Shown: piece by piece, positions 1-7,723 of the stretch
Numbering within the stretch: position 1 is the first letter of the stretch
How the letters are laid out: every line of letters begins with the position of its first letter
Assembly: GCA_959028445.1 (NCBI GenBank)
Contig: CAUFRY010000007.1
Span: forward strand, 1-64,000
DNA length: 64,000 bases
Source: an uncultured Collinsella sp.
GTDB taxonomy: Bacteria > Actinomycetota > Coriobacteriia > Coriobacteriales > Coriobacteriaceae
Direction: 5' to 3'
The notes under the pieces: model-generated
The model's database searches: none
What the model saw: only the letters and a program-made list of their open reading frames with translations
What the model was told of the DNA's origin: nothing
Position numbers and translations under genes: made by a program

Positions 1-93
1 CACACCCCGTTTTTTCGCAACAAAATGCCTGATAAACTAGCCTCAAAAGCCAGGTCTGCTCACAGGGTTCAGATTTTGCCGCATACTTCCGAA

Positions 94-121
94 TTGACGC
101 TGGCACTCCTTAATCCATAGG
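94..121 (+). promoter_or_regulatory. candidate sigma70-type promoter
   Basis: TTGACG at 94-99 is followed after 16-17 bases by a weak -10 (CATAGG, 116-121). It lies just upstream of the gene that begins at 147. The -10 is poor, so this is only a candidate. Confidence 0.3.
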
Positions 122-146
122 CACGCTTTTCAGCCAGGAGGGCATC

Positions 147-1220
147 GTGGATCTGACGCTATGCGGCCAAACTGCTTTTAACTATCACCGCATCCCGCCG
201 CAAATACTGGGTCTTTACCCTGCCATTAGCCTTGGCAATATGGATCGCAGATGTTGCGGCCTCAGAAGTCATGCGGTTGTAAAAGACCTGCTTCACGCAC
301 CGCTTCACAGGCTTGTATTCACCCGGGCACAATCCGGGTCGCGAAGCCTGTTTAAATCGCATCTCCTGACCCAAGAGCCACCTCCTGGGTCGTTTAGGCA
401 GACTGAGCATGGATTTGATGTCACGTCGCCCGAGTTTACGCTGCTCAACCTTGCTGCGAAGGTCTCACGCAACCAGTTACTCATGGCTTGCTACGAGATG
501 TGCGGCTCCTTTGCAGTGTTTAAGCCCTGCGAGCGAACGCAGCAACAACTCGATGAATCTATTTCGCTTAAGCTCATTCCACCCAACTGCGGCTGGGAGC
601 GAGTTAACGACACCAAGGGCAATGACACCAACCTGTGGAAGCGCCAACCGCTCCTCAGCGCGGCGGATATTGCCGCGTTCGCTAAGCAGGCCGCAGGCCT
701 GCGCGGCGTTAAGCAGCTCCGCTGGGCGGCCGAGCACATGACGGGGCAGACCGCCTCGCCTTTCGAAGTCCAAACATCCATACTCGTCTCACTCCCCCGT
801 GACGAGGGCGGCCTGGGTATCGGCATCACCAACAACGTGCGCATCCCACTCAGCGACGCCGCGCGCTCGCTGTATGACAAAACCTGCTGCTACGCCGATA
901 TCCTCATCGAGAGCGCCACCGACAGCATGGGCGTCATTTTGGAATGCCAAGGCCGCTCCGCCCACGATGGCGAAGCCGCAAGCCTCTCCGATGCCGAACG
1001 CACCACCGCGCTCACCAGCATGGGCTACGATGTCATACAAATTACCTACGACCAGATCAAGGACAAGAAGAGCTTTAACAACATCGCCGAGCTCATTCAT
1101 AAAAAGGCGGGGCTCCCCTACATCCCAAAGACCGATCAGGAACGTACCGCTGAAAATGCCCTGCGACGGGAGCTGTTGGTCGATTGGGTTGAACTGTTCA
1201 CCGTTAAGCCGGCCGGCTAG
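147..1220 (+). CDS. uncharacterised AbiEi/Vsr-type nuclease-like protein
   Basis: A 357-residue soluble protein that I cannot assign a proven role. The N-terminal half resembles AbiEi-like proteins common in Coriobacteriia (an 'SPEF/TLLNLA' segment near residues 94-103 followed by a 'CYEMCGSF' segment). The C-terminal third looks like a PD-(D/E)XK/Vsr-type nuclease fold: a Glu in SPFEVQ, an Asp in CYADILIE, an ECQG strand, then a helix and a final strand of the type seen in very-short-patch-repair enzymes. The start is GTG at 147, chosen because AGGAGG at 136-141 is ideally spaced. The stop overlaps the stop of the convergent downstream gene by four bases. A similar architecture recurs at 31666-32628. 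Nuclease activity is inferred from fold-like spacing only. Confidence 0.6.
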   Translation: MDLTLCGQTAFNYHRIPPQILGLYPAISLGNMDRRCCGLRSHAVVKDLLHAPLHRLVFTRAQSGSRSLFKSHLLTQEPPPGSFRQTEHGFDVTSPEFTLLNLAAKVSRNQLLMACYEMCGSFAVFKPCERTQQQLDESISLKLIPPNCGWERVNDTKGNDTNLWKRQPLLSAADIAAFAKQAAGLRGVKQLRWAAEHMTGQTASPFEVQTSILVSLPRDEGGLGIGITNNVRIPLSDAARSLYDKTCCYADILIESATDSMGVILECQGRSAHDGEAASLSDAERTTALTSMGYDVIQITYDQIKDKKSFNNIAELIHKKAGLPYIPKTDQERTAENALRRELLVDWVELFTVKPAG

Positions 1221-2065
1221 CAGCTAGCGATCAGGGGGACTGCGGGAATGTCAGAAGCGGCAACGCGAGCCGCAAATCCTGCCTCGGTCAGCTCGATGAC
1301 CTCGGTAAACGTTGCATCGAAAAACTCCTCGGTTAGCAGGCGATACGGCGGATGATCGGGCTCGCCGGGGTTTTCGCGCACGATCTCGTGCATAACGCCG
1401 ATGGTCTTGAGCACATACTCCTTATGGATGGGATACTGCCCAAAACGTGCCGCAGCGGTATACAGGCGATCGGTCGCGCGCGGAATCGAAACAATGCCGA
1501 GCGTCTTGCCAAACCAGTCAAAGTCGCCTTGCTTTTTAATGCGGAATTCCTCGCACGGCTTGCCGCCGTGCGCCTCCAGGTACTGATTCACGCGTGTATT
1601 CCATACGGTATCGGCCACCAGATGCGACCAGACACCCAGTGTCAAATCAAGCAACGACTGCGCCACGTCCTCGGACGCAAGCGAGAACTCACGAGCGCTG
1701 GGACCGACAACCGGCTCGGCATCCTTGTAGCGCTGGGGATAGTGCACGCGGTTCAGTCGCTCGCGTTCCTCGATAATCGAGGTCGCCGCGGCTGGCGCAC
1801 CGGTGGGCGAACTTTTAAGCAACGGTGCCACATAGGTATCCCAGAACTCATGCTCACGAGGCTTAGGGATAGGCTCGGGCTTTGCAAAGTGCGTAATGCG
1901 GTACGGGATGGGATCGGCGATGCCAGGGACCATATAGCCCACGAAGATATCCGGAACCACGCAGCCAAACAAAAAGGCATTGCGGTCGCGCACGCTATTG
2001 GCAAGCGCACCAGTGCGCTCCAGCAAACGCTCCGTCTGAGCGATATGAATGTTCCAGCTTGGCAT
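1217..2065 (-). CDS. zinc-dependent phospholipase C family protein
   Basis: A protein of about 282 residues resembling the zinc-dependent phospholipase C/S1-P1-like family often found as uncharacterised cytosolic proteins in Actinobacteria and Firmicutes. The N-terminus carries the typical pattern of a His in 'NIHIAQ', followed by 'FLFGCVVPDIF' where the Asp would bind metal. Further His residues in 'THFAKPE', 'EHEFW' and 'WSHLVAD' could complete a zinc site. There is no signal peptide. The ATG at 2065 is preferred over the one at 2077, because the GGGGGTGG between them would serve as its ribosome-binding site. It converges on and overlaps the gene at 147-1220. The substrate is unknown and catalytic activity is not shown by the sequence. 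Confidence 0.6.
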   Translation of the reverse strand: MPSWNIHIAQTERLLERTGALANSVRDRNAFLFGCVVPDIFVGYMVPGIADPIPYRITHFAKPEPIPKPREHEFWDTYVAPLLKSSPTGAPAAATSIIEERERLNRVHYPQRYKDAEPVVGPSAREFSLASEDVAQSLLDLTLGVWSHLVADTVWNTRVNQYLEAHGGKPCEEFRIKKQGDFDWFGKTLGIVSIPRATDRLYTAAARFGQYPIHKEYVLKTIGVMHEIVRENPGEPDHPPYRLLTEEFFDATFTEVIELTEAGFAARVAASDIPAVPLIASC

Positions 2066-2145
2066 AGCCACCCCCATAAAAAACCTGGATAACTATACCA
2101 TCACGGCAAAGCCGCGCGGACGGCTACGCACGCTCTACGCAGCAA

Positions 2146-2916
2146 CTAGTCCGTAGCACCGTTTTCAGTTCCATACGACGACGAAGACGCCTCGACCACA
2201 TGGTGATATCGATCGATATAGATTGCACGGGCACCCAGGCGTCGCACCAAATCCTGGTGATGCGTGCTCATCAAGACCGTCTTACCCGCCGCGACGTAGG
2301 CCAGCAAGAAGTTGACCACGATGTCGCATGAATCCTCGTCGAGCCCATTGGTGGGCTCATCGAGCACCAGGATATCCGGGTTCATCGACACCACCGCAGC
2401 CAGCGCAACGCGCTTCTTTTGCCCGCCCGAGAGCTGATAGGGAGAGACGTCGACAAGGTCGGCAACCTGGAACAGCTCCATGGCATCGCGCACGCGGCGC
2501 TCGAGCTCGTCTGCCGGCAGCCCCATCTGCGCGGGACCAAAAGCAACTTCCTCGCCCACCGTAGCGCAGAACAGCTGGGCGTCGGCATTCTGGAACACAA
2601 AGCCCACGCGCTGATGAAAACGCTGAGCGGCCGCAGAATCCTTTAGAAACGCCGCATCGACCGCATGCCCGTCGAACAGGTACGCACCCGCGTCCGCAAG
2701 CTCAAGGCCGTTGATAAGACGCATAATCGTCGTCTTGCCGCAGCCGTTAGGACCAAGCAGAGCAACGAGCTCTCCACGGTTCACCTGCAATGAAACGCCA
2801 TCGACCACCGTATGACCCGCATAGGAAAACACCACGTCGCGAAACTCGATGAGCGGCGTGACCTCGGCGCCGGCAGCACCGCTCGCACCCATCGCGTTAT
2901 TCGTATCGTTTGCCAA
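2146..2916 (-). CDS. cbiO: ECF-type metal transporter ATPase (CbiO/NikO)
   Basis: The 256-residue ATP-binding subunit of an energy-coupling-factor transporter. Walker A is GPNGCGKTT (residues about 55-63), the signature is LSGGQKKR, Walker B is ILVLDEPTNG and the H-loop follows in STHHQD. The start is probably TTG at 2916, preceded by GAAGGG. It is the last gene of the cbiM-cbiQ-cbiO operon on the minus strand and lies 44 bases after the permease gene. ATP hydrolysis here drives metal uptake through the CbiQ-type T component and the CbiM-type specificity protein. The NikR-like palindrome upstream of the operon points to nickel rather than cobalt, so nikO may be the better name. Confidence 0.88.
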   Translation of the reverse strand: MANDTNNAMGASGAAGAEVTPLIEFRDVVFSYAGHTVVDGVSLQVNRGELVALLGPNGCGKTTIMRLINGLELADAGAYLFDGHAVDAAFLKDSAAAQRFHQRVGFVFQNADAQLFCATVGEEVAFGPAQMGLPADELERRVRDAMELFQVADLVDVSPYQLSGGQKKRVALAAVVSMNPDILVLDEPTNGLDEDSCDIVVNFLLAYVAAGKTVLMSTHHQDLVRRLGARAIYIDRYHHVVEASSSSYGTENGATD

Positions 2917-2960
2917 AACGTCGCCCTTCCCTACTCACATCAACGGTTCGACCGTCCGCG

Positions 2961-3803
2961 CTACAGCACCGCGCACAACACGGCGAGCAACGCCACAACG
3001 GCCGCGTAAACCGCATCGTGCCAGCCAAAGCCGCTCCGTGCAAGCGCCGGATACACGCCGGCGAAGCCGCGACACAGCATGGCCTCGTCCATCGCGCGGC
3101 TGCATTCCATCGCCTTGATAAACGTCATGCCCATGATACCCGCCAGCGAATCGGTGCGCGAAAAACCCGCAGGCGCGGAACCGACGCTGCGCAGCATGAC
3201 CGATTCGCACAGATCGTGCGCCGTGCGTCCCAGCACCTCAATATGCTTGAGCGCCATATCAAACGTAAAGATAACCTCGTCGGGCAGGTGCAGCATTTTG
3301 AGCGCCGCCGACATGCGGCTCCAGGTGAGCGTCCACGAAACACCCAGCACCAGCGACACATTAATAAACGTCTTGAGCGCGATCTTGAGCATGGCGCCCG
3401 CGGCAGAAGTGTCCAGCAGCAAGGCGAGCAGTACCAGAACCACCGCGAGCCCTGCAGCGCCAAGCGCCGGCACAAAGGTTGCCCGCAGCCCGCGTACGGG
3501 GCGCACGGCAACGAGCACCAGCGCGATAGCCGCCATCAACATGAGGTACAGAGGGCTCTGCGTCAGACACACGCACAGGACGCAAACGAACATCCCCACC
3601 AGGCGCACCGGAGCCGAAACGCAAGAAAGGGCGCGGTCGACCATCGTCCCGCCCTCGTGCGCGCCCCCACCCAGGCGAACCCGCTCAAGCAGGCTCGCCA
3701 GGTGCAGGACATTCTTTTGCATCACACGATGCCGAGCCCCCGCGGGCTCGTATCGCTCCTCGGCTGCAAGCCAGCTAGGCAGCTCGGCTATTGCCATGAG
3801 CAC
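2961..3803 (-). CDS. cbiQ: ECF transporter transmembrane component (CbiQ/NikQ)
   Basis: A 280-residue integral membrane protein with about five hydrophobic segments in residues 65-150 and 260-280. The cytoplasmic coupling motif of T components is seen as 'AMDEAMLCRGF' near residue 240, matching the conserved Ala-Arg-Gly motif that docks on the CbiO ATPase. The start is GTG at 3803 with AAGGA five bases upstream, so the gene overlaps the end of the CbiM-like gene by 29 bases, which suggests translational coupling. It transmits ATP-driven movement from CbiO to the substrate-binding membrane protein. The metal specificity is set by the neighbouring CbiM-like subunit, not by this protein. Confidence 0.85.
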   Translation of the reverse strand: MLMAIAELPSWLAAEERYEPAGARHRVMQKNVLHLASLLERVRLGGGAHEGGTMVDRALSCVSAPVRLVGMFVCVLCVCLTQSPLYLMLMAAIALVLVAVRPVRGLRATFVPALGAAGLAVVLVLLALLLDTSAAGAMLKIALKTFINVSLVLGVSWTLTWSRMSAALKMLHLPDEVIFTFDMALKHIEVLGRTAHDLCESVMLRSVGSAPAGFSRTDSLAGIMGMTFIKAMECSRAMDEAMLCRGFAGVYPALARSGFGWHDAVYAAVVALLAVLCAVL

Positions 3804-4857
3804 CGCTTTCCTTAACCGTCAGCGAGATCAGACGGAATGCGATAGTGAGCACCGCCACGCCAATCACGCCGGACAGGATATACATGGCAGCCTGACCGGC
3901 AAAGCCAAGACCCTGCTCCTCGGAATAGGCCTGCAGGTAATCACCCGTAGGCAGAGCGTCGGCAAAGGTCGGGGTATCAAGGCCGACCGAAGCCTGCAGA
4001 CTGTCGTCACCAGCCTCCTGAACGGCGGTCGCGGCGCCCTCGGCGTCCCACTCGCCCCATGCGTCACCCGTGGCCAGCAGGCCCAGCGGTGTGGCCACGA
4101 CAAGCACGGCGACCAGGATGAGCGTGGGGACCAGGGAAGTCTTCTTGGCAGTACCATCGCCGGCAAGCTGTCCATCGGCGGCTTCGGGGCCGACGATAAC
4201 GCCCGGCGCCGTCTTCTTGATAAAGCCGTAGATCGCGGCAGTCGCCACGCCCTCGACCACGCCGGCAACCAGCATATGCGGGATCATCATGGCAGGAATA
4301 GCAATAGACAGCGGGAAGGGGCAGTACAGCGGCGCGCCCGAAGCGTTGGTAAAGAGCATCGGCTGAATGCCAAACTCGATGGCAGCGCACAGGGCAGCCA
4401 CGCACAAGCCGATCCAGCCGCTCACGATGGCAGAAACCGAAGTGCCCCAGCTCTTGTCGTGCAAACGGCTGTTAAGCGCGCGGAACACGATGGCTGCGGC
4501 AAACGGCAACACGAAGGCCATGTTAAAGCAGTTAGCGCCAAAGGACAGGATGCCGCCGTCGCCAAACAGCAGCGCTTGCAGCGCCAGCGCGACCGAAACC
4601 GCGATAGCCGCGGCCTCGGGGCCCAGCAGCAGCGCGATGAGTGCGCCACCGACGGCGTGACCTGTGGTGCCGCCGGGCAGCGGCACGTTGAACATCATGA
4701 GCAAGAAGGAGAATGCGGCGCAGATGCCCAGGAACGCCATATGCTCGCGATCGAGCGTGGCACGCACCTTCTTGATGCAGTGAACCCAAACGGGCACCAT
4801 CGCCACCGCCATGACGGCATCGGTCTGCGGGGACAGATAGTTATCTGGAATGTGCAT
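3775..4857 (-). CDS. cbiM: CbiM/NikM-type metal permease with C-terminal PDGLE-like region
   Basis: A 360-residue membrane protein that should bind Ni(II) or Co(II) and form the specificity (S) part of an ECF transporter. It begins 'MHIPDNYL', the hallmark N-terminus whose Met1-His2 amine and imidazole ligate the metal in the CbiM/NikM family. Six to seven membrane helices follow, including the conserved 'PLPGGTTGHAVGG' loop. Residues about 270-360 hold an extracytoplasmic segment and one last helix, like the CbiN/PDGLE part that is often a separate protein, so this appears to be an M-N fusion. The start has GGGAGG five bases upstream. First gene of the operon; a GTGTTAC-N14-GTAACAC palindrome lies 58-85 bases before the start codon. 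Confidence 0.85.
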   Translation of the reverse strand: MHIPDNYLSPQTDAVMAVAMVPVWVHCIKKVRATLDREHMAFLGICAAFSFLLMMFNVPLPGGTTGHAVGGALIALLLGPEAAAIAVSVALALQALLFGDGGILSFGANCFNMAFVLPFAAAIVFRALNSRLHDKSWGTSVSAIVSGWIGLCVAALCAAIEFGIQPMLFTNASGAPLYCPFPLSIAIPAMMIPHMLVAGVVEGVATAAIYGFIKKTAPGVIVGPEAADGQLAGDGTAKKTSLVPTLILVAVLVVATPLGLLATGDAWGEWDAEGAATAVQEAGDDSLQASVGLDTPTFADALPTGDYLQAYSEEQGLGFAGQAAMYILSGVIGVAVLTIAFRLISLTVKESGAHGNSRAA

Positions 4858-4908
4858 GTACGCCTCCCGGTTGTCGGCGCACAGAATTGCAACGCCGCTT
4901 AAATCACC

Positions 4909-4942
4909 TTGACAGTGTTACGTATTGTCAAATTCGTAACAC
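4909..4942 (-). promoter_or_regulatory. NikR-type operator upstream of the cbiMQO operon
   Basis: GTGTTAC (4915-4921) and GTAACAC (4936-4942) form a perfect inverted repeat with a 14-base spacer. This matches the GTGTTAC-N13/14-GTAACAC type recognised by nickel repressors of the Geobacter/archaeal class, as I recall the published motif. A second inverted pair, TTGACA (4909-4914) and TGTCAA (4926-4931), overlaps it. A good minus-strand -10, TATGAT, lies at 4953-4958, so a bound repressor would sit at or just downstream of the transcription start. Confidence 0.6.
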
Positions 4943-5103
4943 GACGCGGGCTATCATAGCAAAACGGCGCACTGCCGACAAAGCAGCACGCCGTTATGTA
5001 ATGCGCGTGTCATATATACAGGCTCAACGGTGCCTCATACCGAGCATAGCGGTCACGTAGGACTCGGCGGCAGCCACCGCCGACCCATATCCCAGTGCAG
5101 GAC

Positions 5104-7557
5104 CTAGCCGCGGACCTCGCCGTTTACGCCCTTACATACCTTGGTGACGATCTTCTGGTGCGCTTTCTCGACCTCTTCGCTGGTGAGCGTGTGGTCGTCG
5201 GAGCGATACGTAAGCGCAAAGGCCATGGACTTCTTGCCCACACCCACACGGACCGGATCGCGGTAGACATCGAACAGACGCACGCCCTCGAGCAGCTTGC
5301 CGCCGGCACTGGTAATGCGGCGCTCAAGGTCCTCGCAGGTCACGGAGTTGTCGACCACGATAGCAAGGTCGTGCTCAACGGCAGGGTACTGCGAGAACTC
5401 GCGGTAGTTCTCCTGGTTGCGGGCGCCCTTGATCAGCTTGTCCAGGTCGAGCTCAAAGGCAACGACAACCTCATCGATGCCCATCGCCTCGCGCGCCTCG
5501 GGGTGAATCTCGCCGACCCAGCCCAGCACGGTGCCGCCGGACAGAACCTCGGCCGCACGACCCGGCTGCAGGAAGGCATAGCCCTCGCCCTCGACGGGAC
5601 GGAAGCGGACCTTCTCGATGCGCAGCTGGGCGAGCAGCTCCTCGACAATGCCCTTGCCAAAGAAGAAGCGCAGCTTGCGGTACTTCATGGTCCAGGACTG
5701 CTCGCTCCACTGGCCCGAGAGCACACCCGCCACGGACTTGGTCTCCTTGGGCAGGCTGGCGTTCTCGCGGCCATGGAACAGGCTGCCGACCTCGTACAGG
5801 TGCACGTTGGGCGTGCCGTGGGCCTCGTTATAGGCCACAGACTGCAGCAGGCCCGGCAGCAGCGAACGACGCATCTCGGTCTGCTCGGCTACCAGCGGGT
5901 TCATGAGCACCACGGGGCAGCCGCGGCCCTCGGTGGACATACCGATCTTCTCCAGGTCGCCCGGGGCGGCAAAGCCAAAGGTCGTGGTCTCGTTGAGGCC
6001 GCAGGCGCGCAGGATCTCGCCGACCTTGCGGGTGAGCTTCTGCTCGCGGGTCAAGCCGCCGATGTGGTTCTTGGCAGCTGGGATGGTCGCCGTCACACGG
6101 CCCATGCCCCATAGGCGCAGGACCTCCTCGATCAGGTCGATCTCGCGCGGCAGGTCGGGGCGGAAGCTCGGCGGAGTGACCATAAAGTCCTCGCCGTCGC
6201 GCTCGACGGTGCAGCCCAGGCGAGTGAGCGAACGCTCGATAAAGTCGGGCTCGATGTCGGCGCCGCAGATGGTATGCACGCGGGCCAGGCGCAGCTTGAT
6301 GCTGTCGATGGTCTTGGGCGCGGGGAACACGTCGACGTAGCCGGGAGCGACCTCGCCGCCGGCGATCTCCTCGATGAGCGCGCAGGTAACGTTGGCCACA
6401 TCCACGCAGCCGGTCTCATCGACCTGGCGCTCAAAGCGGATGGAGGCATCTGAGATCAGCGACAGGTCGCGGCTGGTGTGCGAGGTGCGGCCGGCGTTGA
6501 AGCAGGCGCTCTCGACCATCACGTCGACGGTATCGTCCTCGATCTCGGAATCCATGCCGCCCATAACGCCGGCCAGCGCCACGGGACGCTCGCCGTCGGT
6601 GATGAGGCCCATGCCGGCGTCGAGCGTGCGCTCCTCGCCGTCGAGGGTCGTAAACTTCTCGTCCTGCTGGGCGGCGCGAACCACCACGCGGCGATGGCCA
6701 TCGCGCTCGGCAAAGGTGTCCAGGTCAAAGGCGTGCAGCGGCTGACCAGTGAGCATCATCACATAGTTGGTGATGTCGACGATGTTGTTGTGCGGACGCA
6801 CGCCCAAGGCGTTAAGGCGCTTGACCATCCAGTCGGGCGAGGGGCCGACCTTCACGTTTCGCACGATGCGGGCGACATAGCGGTCGCACAGGCCCTCGTC
6901 GGCGATCTCGACGGAAAGCTCGTCGTCGGTCGCGCGGCCGGTCTCGGCCTTGATGGCGGGCAGCTCAACGTGGAAATCGCGGTCGAAGATGGCGCCGGTC
7001 TCGCGAGCCATGCCGATCATGGACAGGCAGTCGGGACGGTTGGGCGTGATCTCGCAGTCGAGCACGGTGTCGCTCGAGCCCACATACTCGGCAAACGGCA
7101 TGCCGCAGGGCGTGTCCTCGGGCAGAATCATGATGCCGGAGTGGTCGCCGCCCAGGCCGAGCTCGCGCGCGGAGCAGTTCATGCCCATGGACACGACGCC
7201 GCGAAGCTTGCTCTTCTTGATCTTGACGTCGCCGGGAAGCACGGCGCCGATCATGGCCGTGACGATGTGGTCGCCAGCCTCGAAGTTCTGCGCGCCGCAG
7301 ACGATCTGCAGCGGGGCGGGGTTGCCGTCGGCGTCGAGATTCTTGTCGCCCACGTCGACCGAGCACACATACATGTGATCGCTATCGGGGTGCGGGGTCT
7401 TGGTGAGCACCTTGGCGGTCACCACGTGGTCGAAGGACTCACCCACGGTGTCAATCGCCTCGACCTCGGTACCGGTACGGATGTATTCGTCCGAAAGGGT
7501 CTTGGGATCCTCCGGAATATCGATCATGGTCTTGAGCCAGTCGTAAGAAACGCGCAT
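5104..7557 (-). CDS. pheT: phenylalanyl-tRNA synthetase beta subunit
   Basis: The 817-residue beta subunit of the heterotetrameric class II enzyme that charges tRNA-Phe. Domain order follows the family: the N-terminal module, the EMAP-II/OB-like tRNA-binding domain (about residues 40-150, with 'VCGAQNFEAGDHIVTAMIGAVLPG'), B3/B4 editing domain ('RYVARIVRNVKVGPSPDWM' near 225-245), B5 ('RVHTICGADIEPDFIERSL' near 420-440), the catalytic-like core and a C-terminal FDX-ACB anticodon-binding domain ending 'VCKGVNGEVRG'. Length is normal. The ATG at 7557 has AGGAGA upstream. It follows pheS on the minus strand after 162 bases that hold a conserved folded element. It is presumably controlled by the T-box upstream of pheS. 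Confidence 0.97.
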   Translation of the reverse strand: MRVSYDWLKTMIDIPEDPKTLSDEYIRTGTEVEAIDTVGESFDHVVTAKVLTKTPHPDSDHMYVCSVDVGDKNLDADGNPAPLQIVCGAQNFEAGDHIVTAMIGAVLPGDVKIKKSKLRGVVSMGMNCSARELGLGGDHSGIMILPEDTPCGMPFAEYVGSSDTVLDCEITPNRPDCLSMIGMARETGAIFDRDFHVELPAIKAETGRATDDELSVEIADEGLCDRYVARIVRNVKVGPSPDWMVKRLNALGVRPHNNIVDITNYVMMLTGQPLHAFDLDTFAERDGHRRVVVRAAQQDEKFTTLDGEERTLDAGMGLITDGERPVALAGVMGGMDSEIEDDTVDVMVESACFNAGRTSHTSRDLSLISDASIRFERQVDETGCVDVANVTCALIEEIAGGEVAPGYVDVFPAPKTIDSIKLRLARVHTICGADIEPDFIERSLTRLGCTVERDGEDFMVTPPSFRPDLPREIDLIEEVLRLWGMGRVTATIPAAKNHIGGLTREQKLTRKVGEILRACGLNETTTFGFAAPGDLEKIGMSTEGRGCPVVLMNPLVAEQTEMRRSLLPGLLQSVAYNEAHGTPNVHLYEVGSLFHGRENASLPKETKSVAGVLSGQWSEQSWTMKYRKLRFFFGKGIVEELLAQLRIEKVRFRPVEGEGYAFLQPGRAAEVLSGGTVLGWVGEIHPEAREAMGIDEVVVAFELDLDKLIKGARNQENYREFSQYPAVEHDLAIVVDNSVTCEDLERRITSAGGKLLEGVRLFDVYRDPVRVGVGKKSMAFALTYRSDDHTLTSEEVEKAHQKIVTKVCKGVNGEVRG

Positions 7558-7616
7558 GTAGCTCTCCTAGTTCTTAATCTCCGCAAAGGGAGGAATATCA
7601 AATGAAGACGTTCGCC

Positions 7617-7723
7617 TTAGGGTTGTCCAGGTGCCCCAGGTTGGCGTGAAAGAGGAGCGACGCGTACTAAAGGTACGCGAGCGACGGTTTGAACGCCAAG
7701 ATGGGGTGCCTGGGCAAGCCTAA
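7617..7723 (-). other. folded element copy 1, between pheS and pheT
   Basis: A three-tier stem. P1 pairs 7617-7638 with 7702-7723 (one mismatch plus G-U pairs). P2 pairs TTGGCGT (7641-7647) with ACGCCAA (7693-7699). P3 is CGCGTAC (7661-7667) with GTACGCG (7673-7679). Between P2 and P3 lie an internal loop with plus-strand GAAAGAGGAG on one side and CGACG-TTTGA on the other. The P1 arm overlaps the pheS stop codon. The core closely matches 40716-40812, with compensatory base changes. Function unknown. It is drawn on the minus strand because both copies lie at the 3' end of minus-strand genes. Confidence 0.7.

Noticed and set aside
3079..4902. 607-residue plus-strand open frame over cbiQ/cbiM
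   Set aside because: Shadow of the two real minus-strand genes. Composition is Arg/His/Gly-rich, with no ribosome-binding site and no recognisable domain.
5040..5103. Small RNA or terminator after pheT
   Set aside because: No stable hairpin with a U tract could be found in this stretch.
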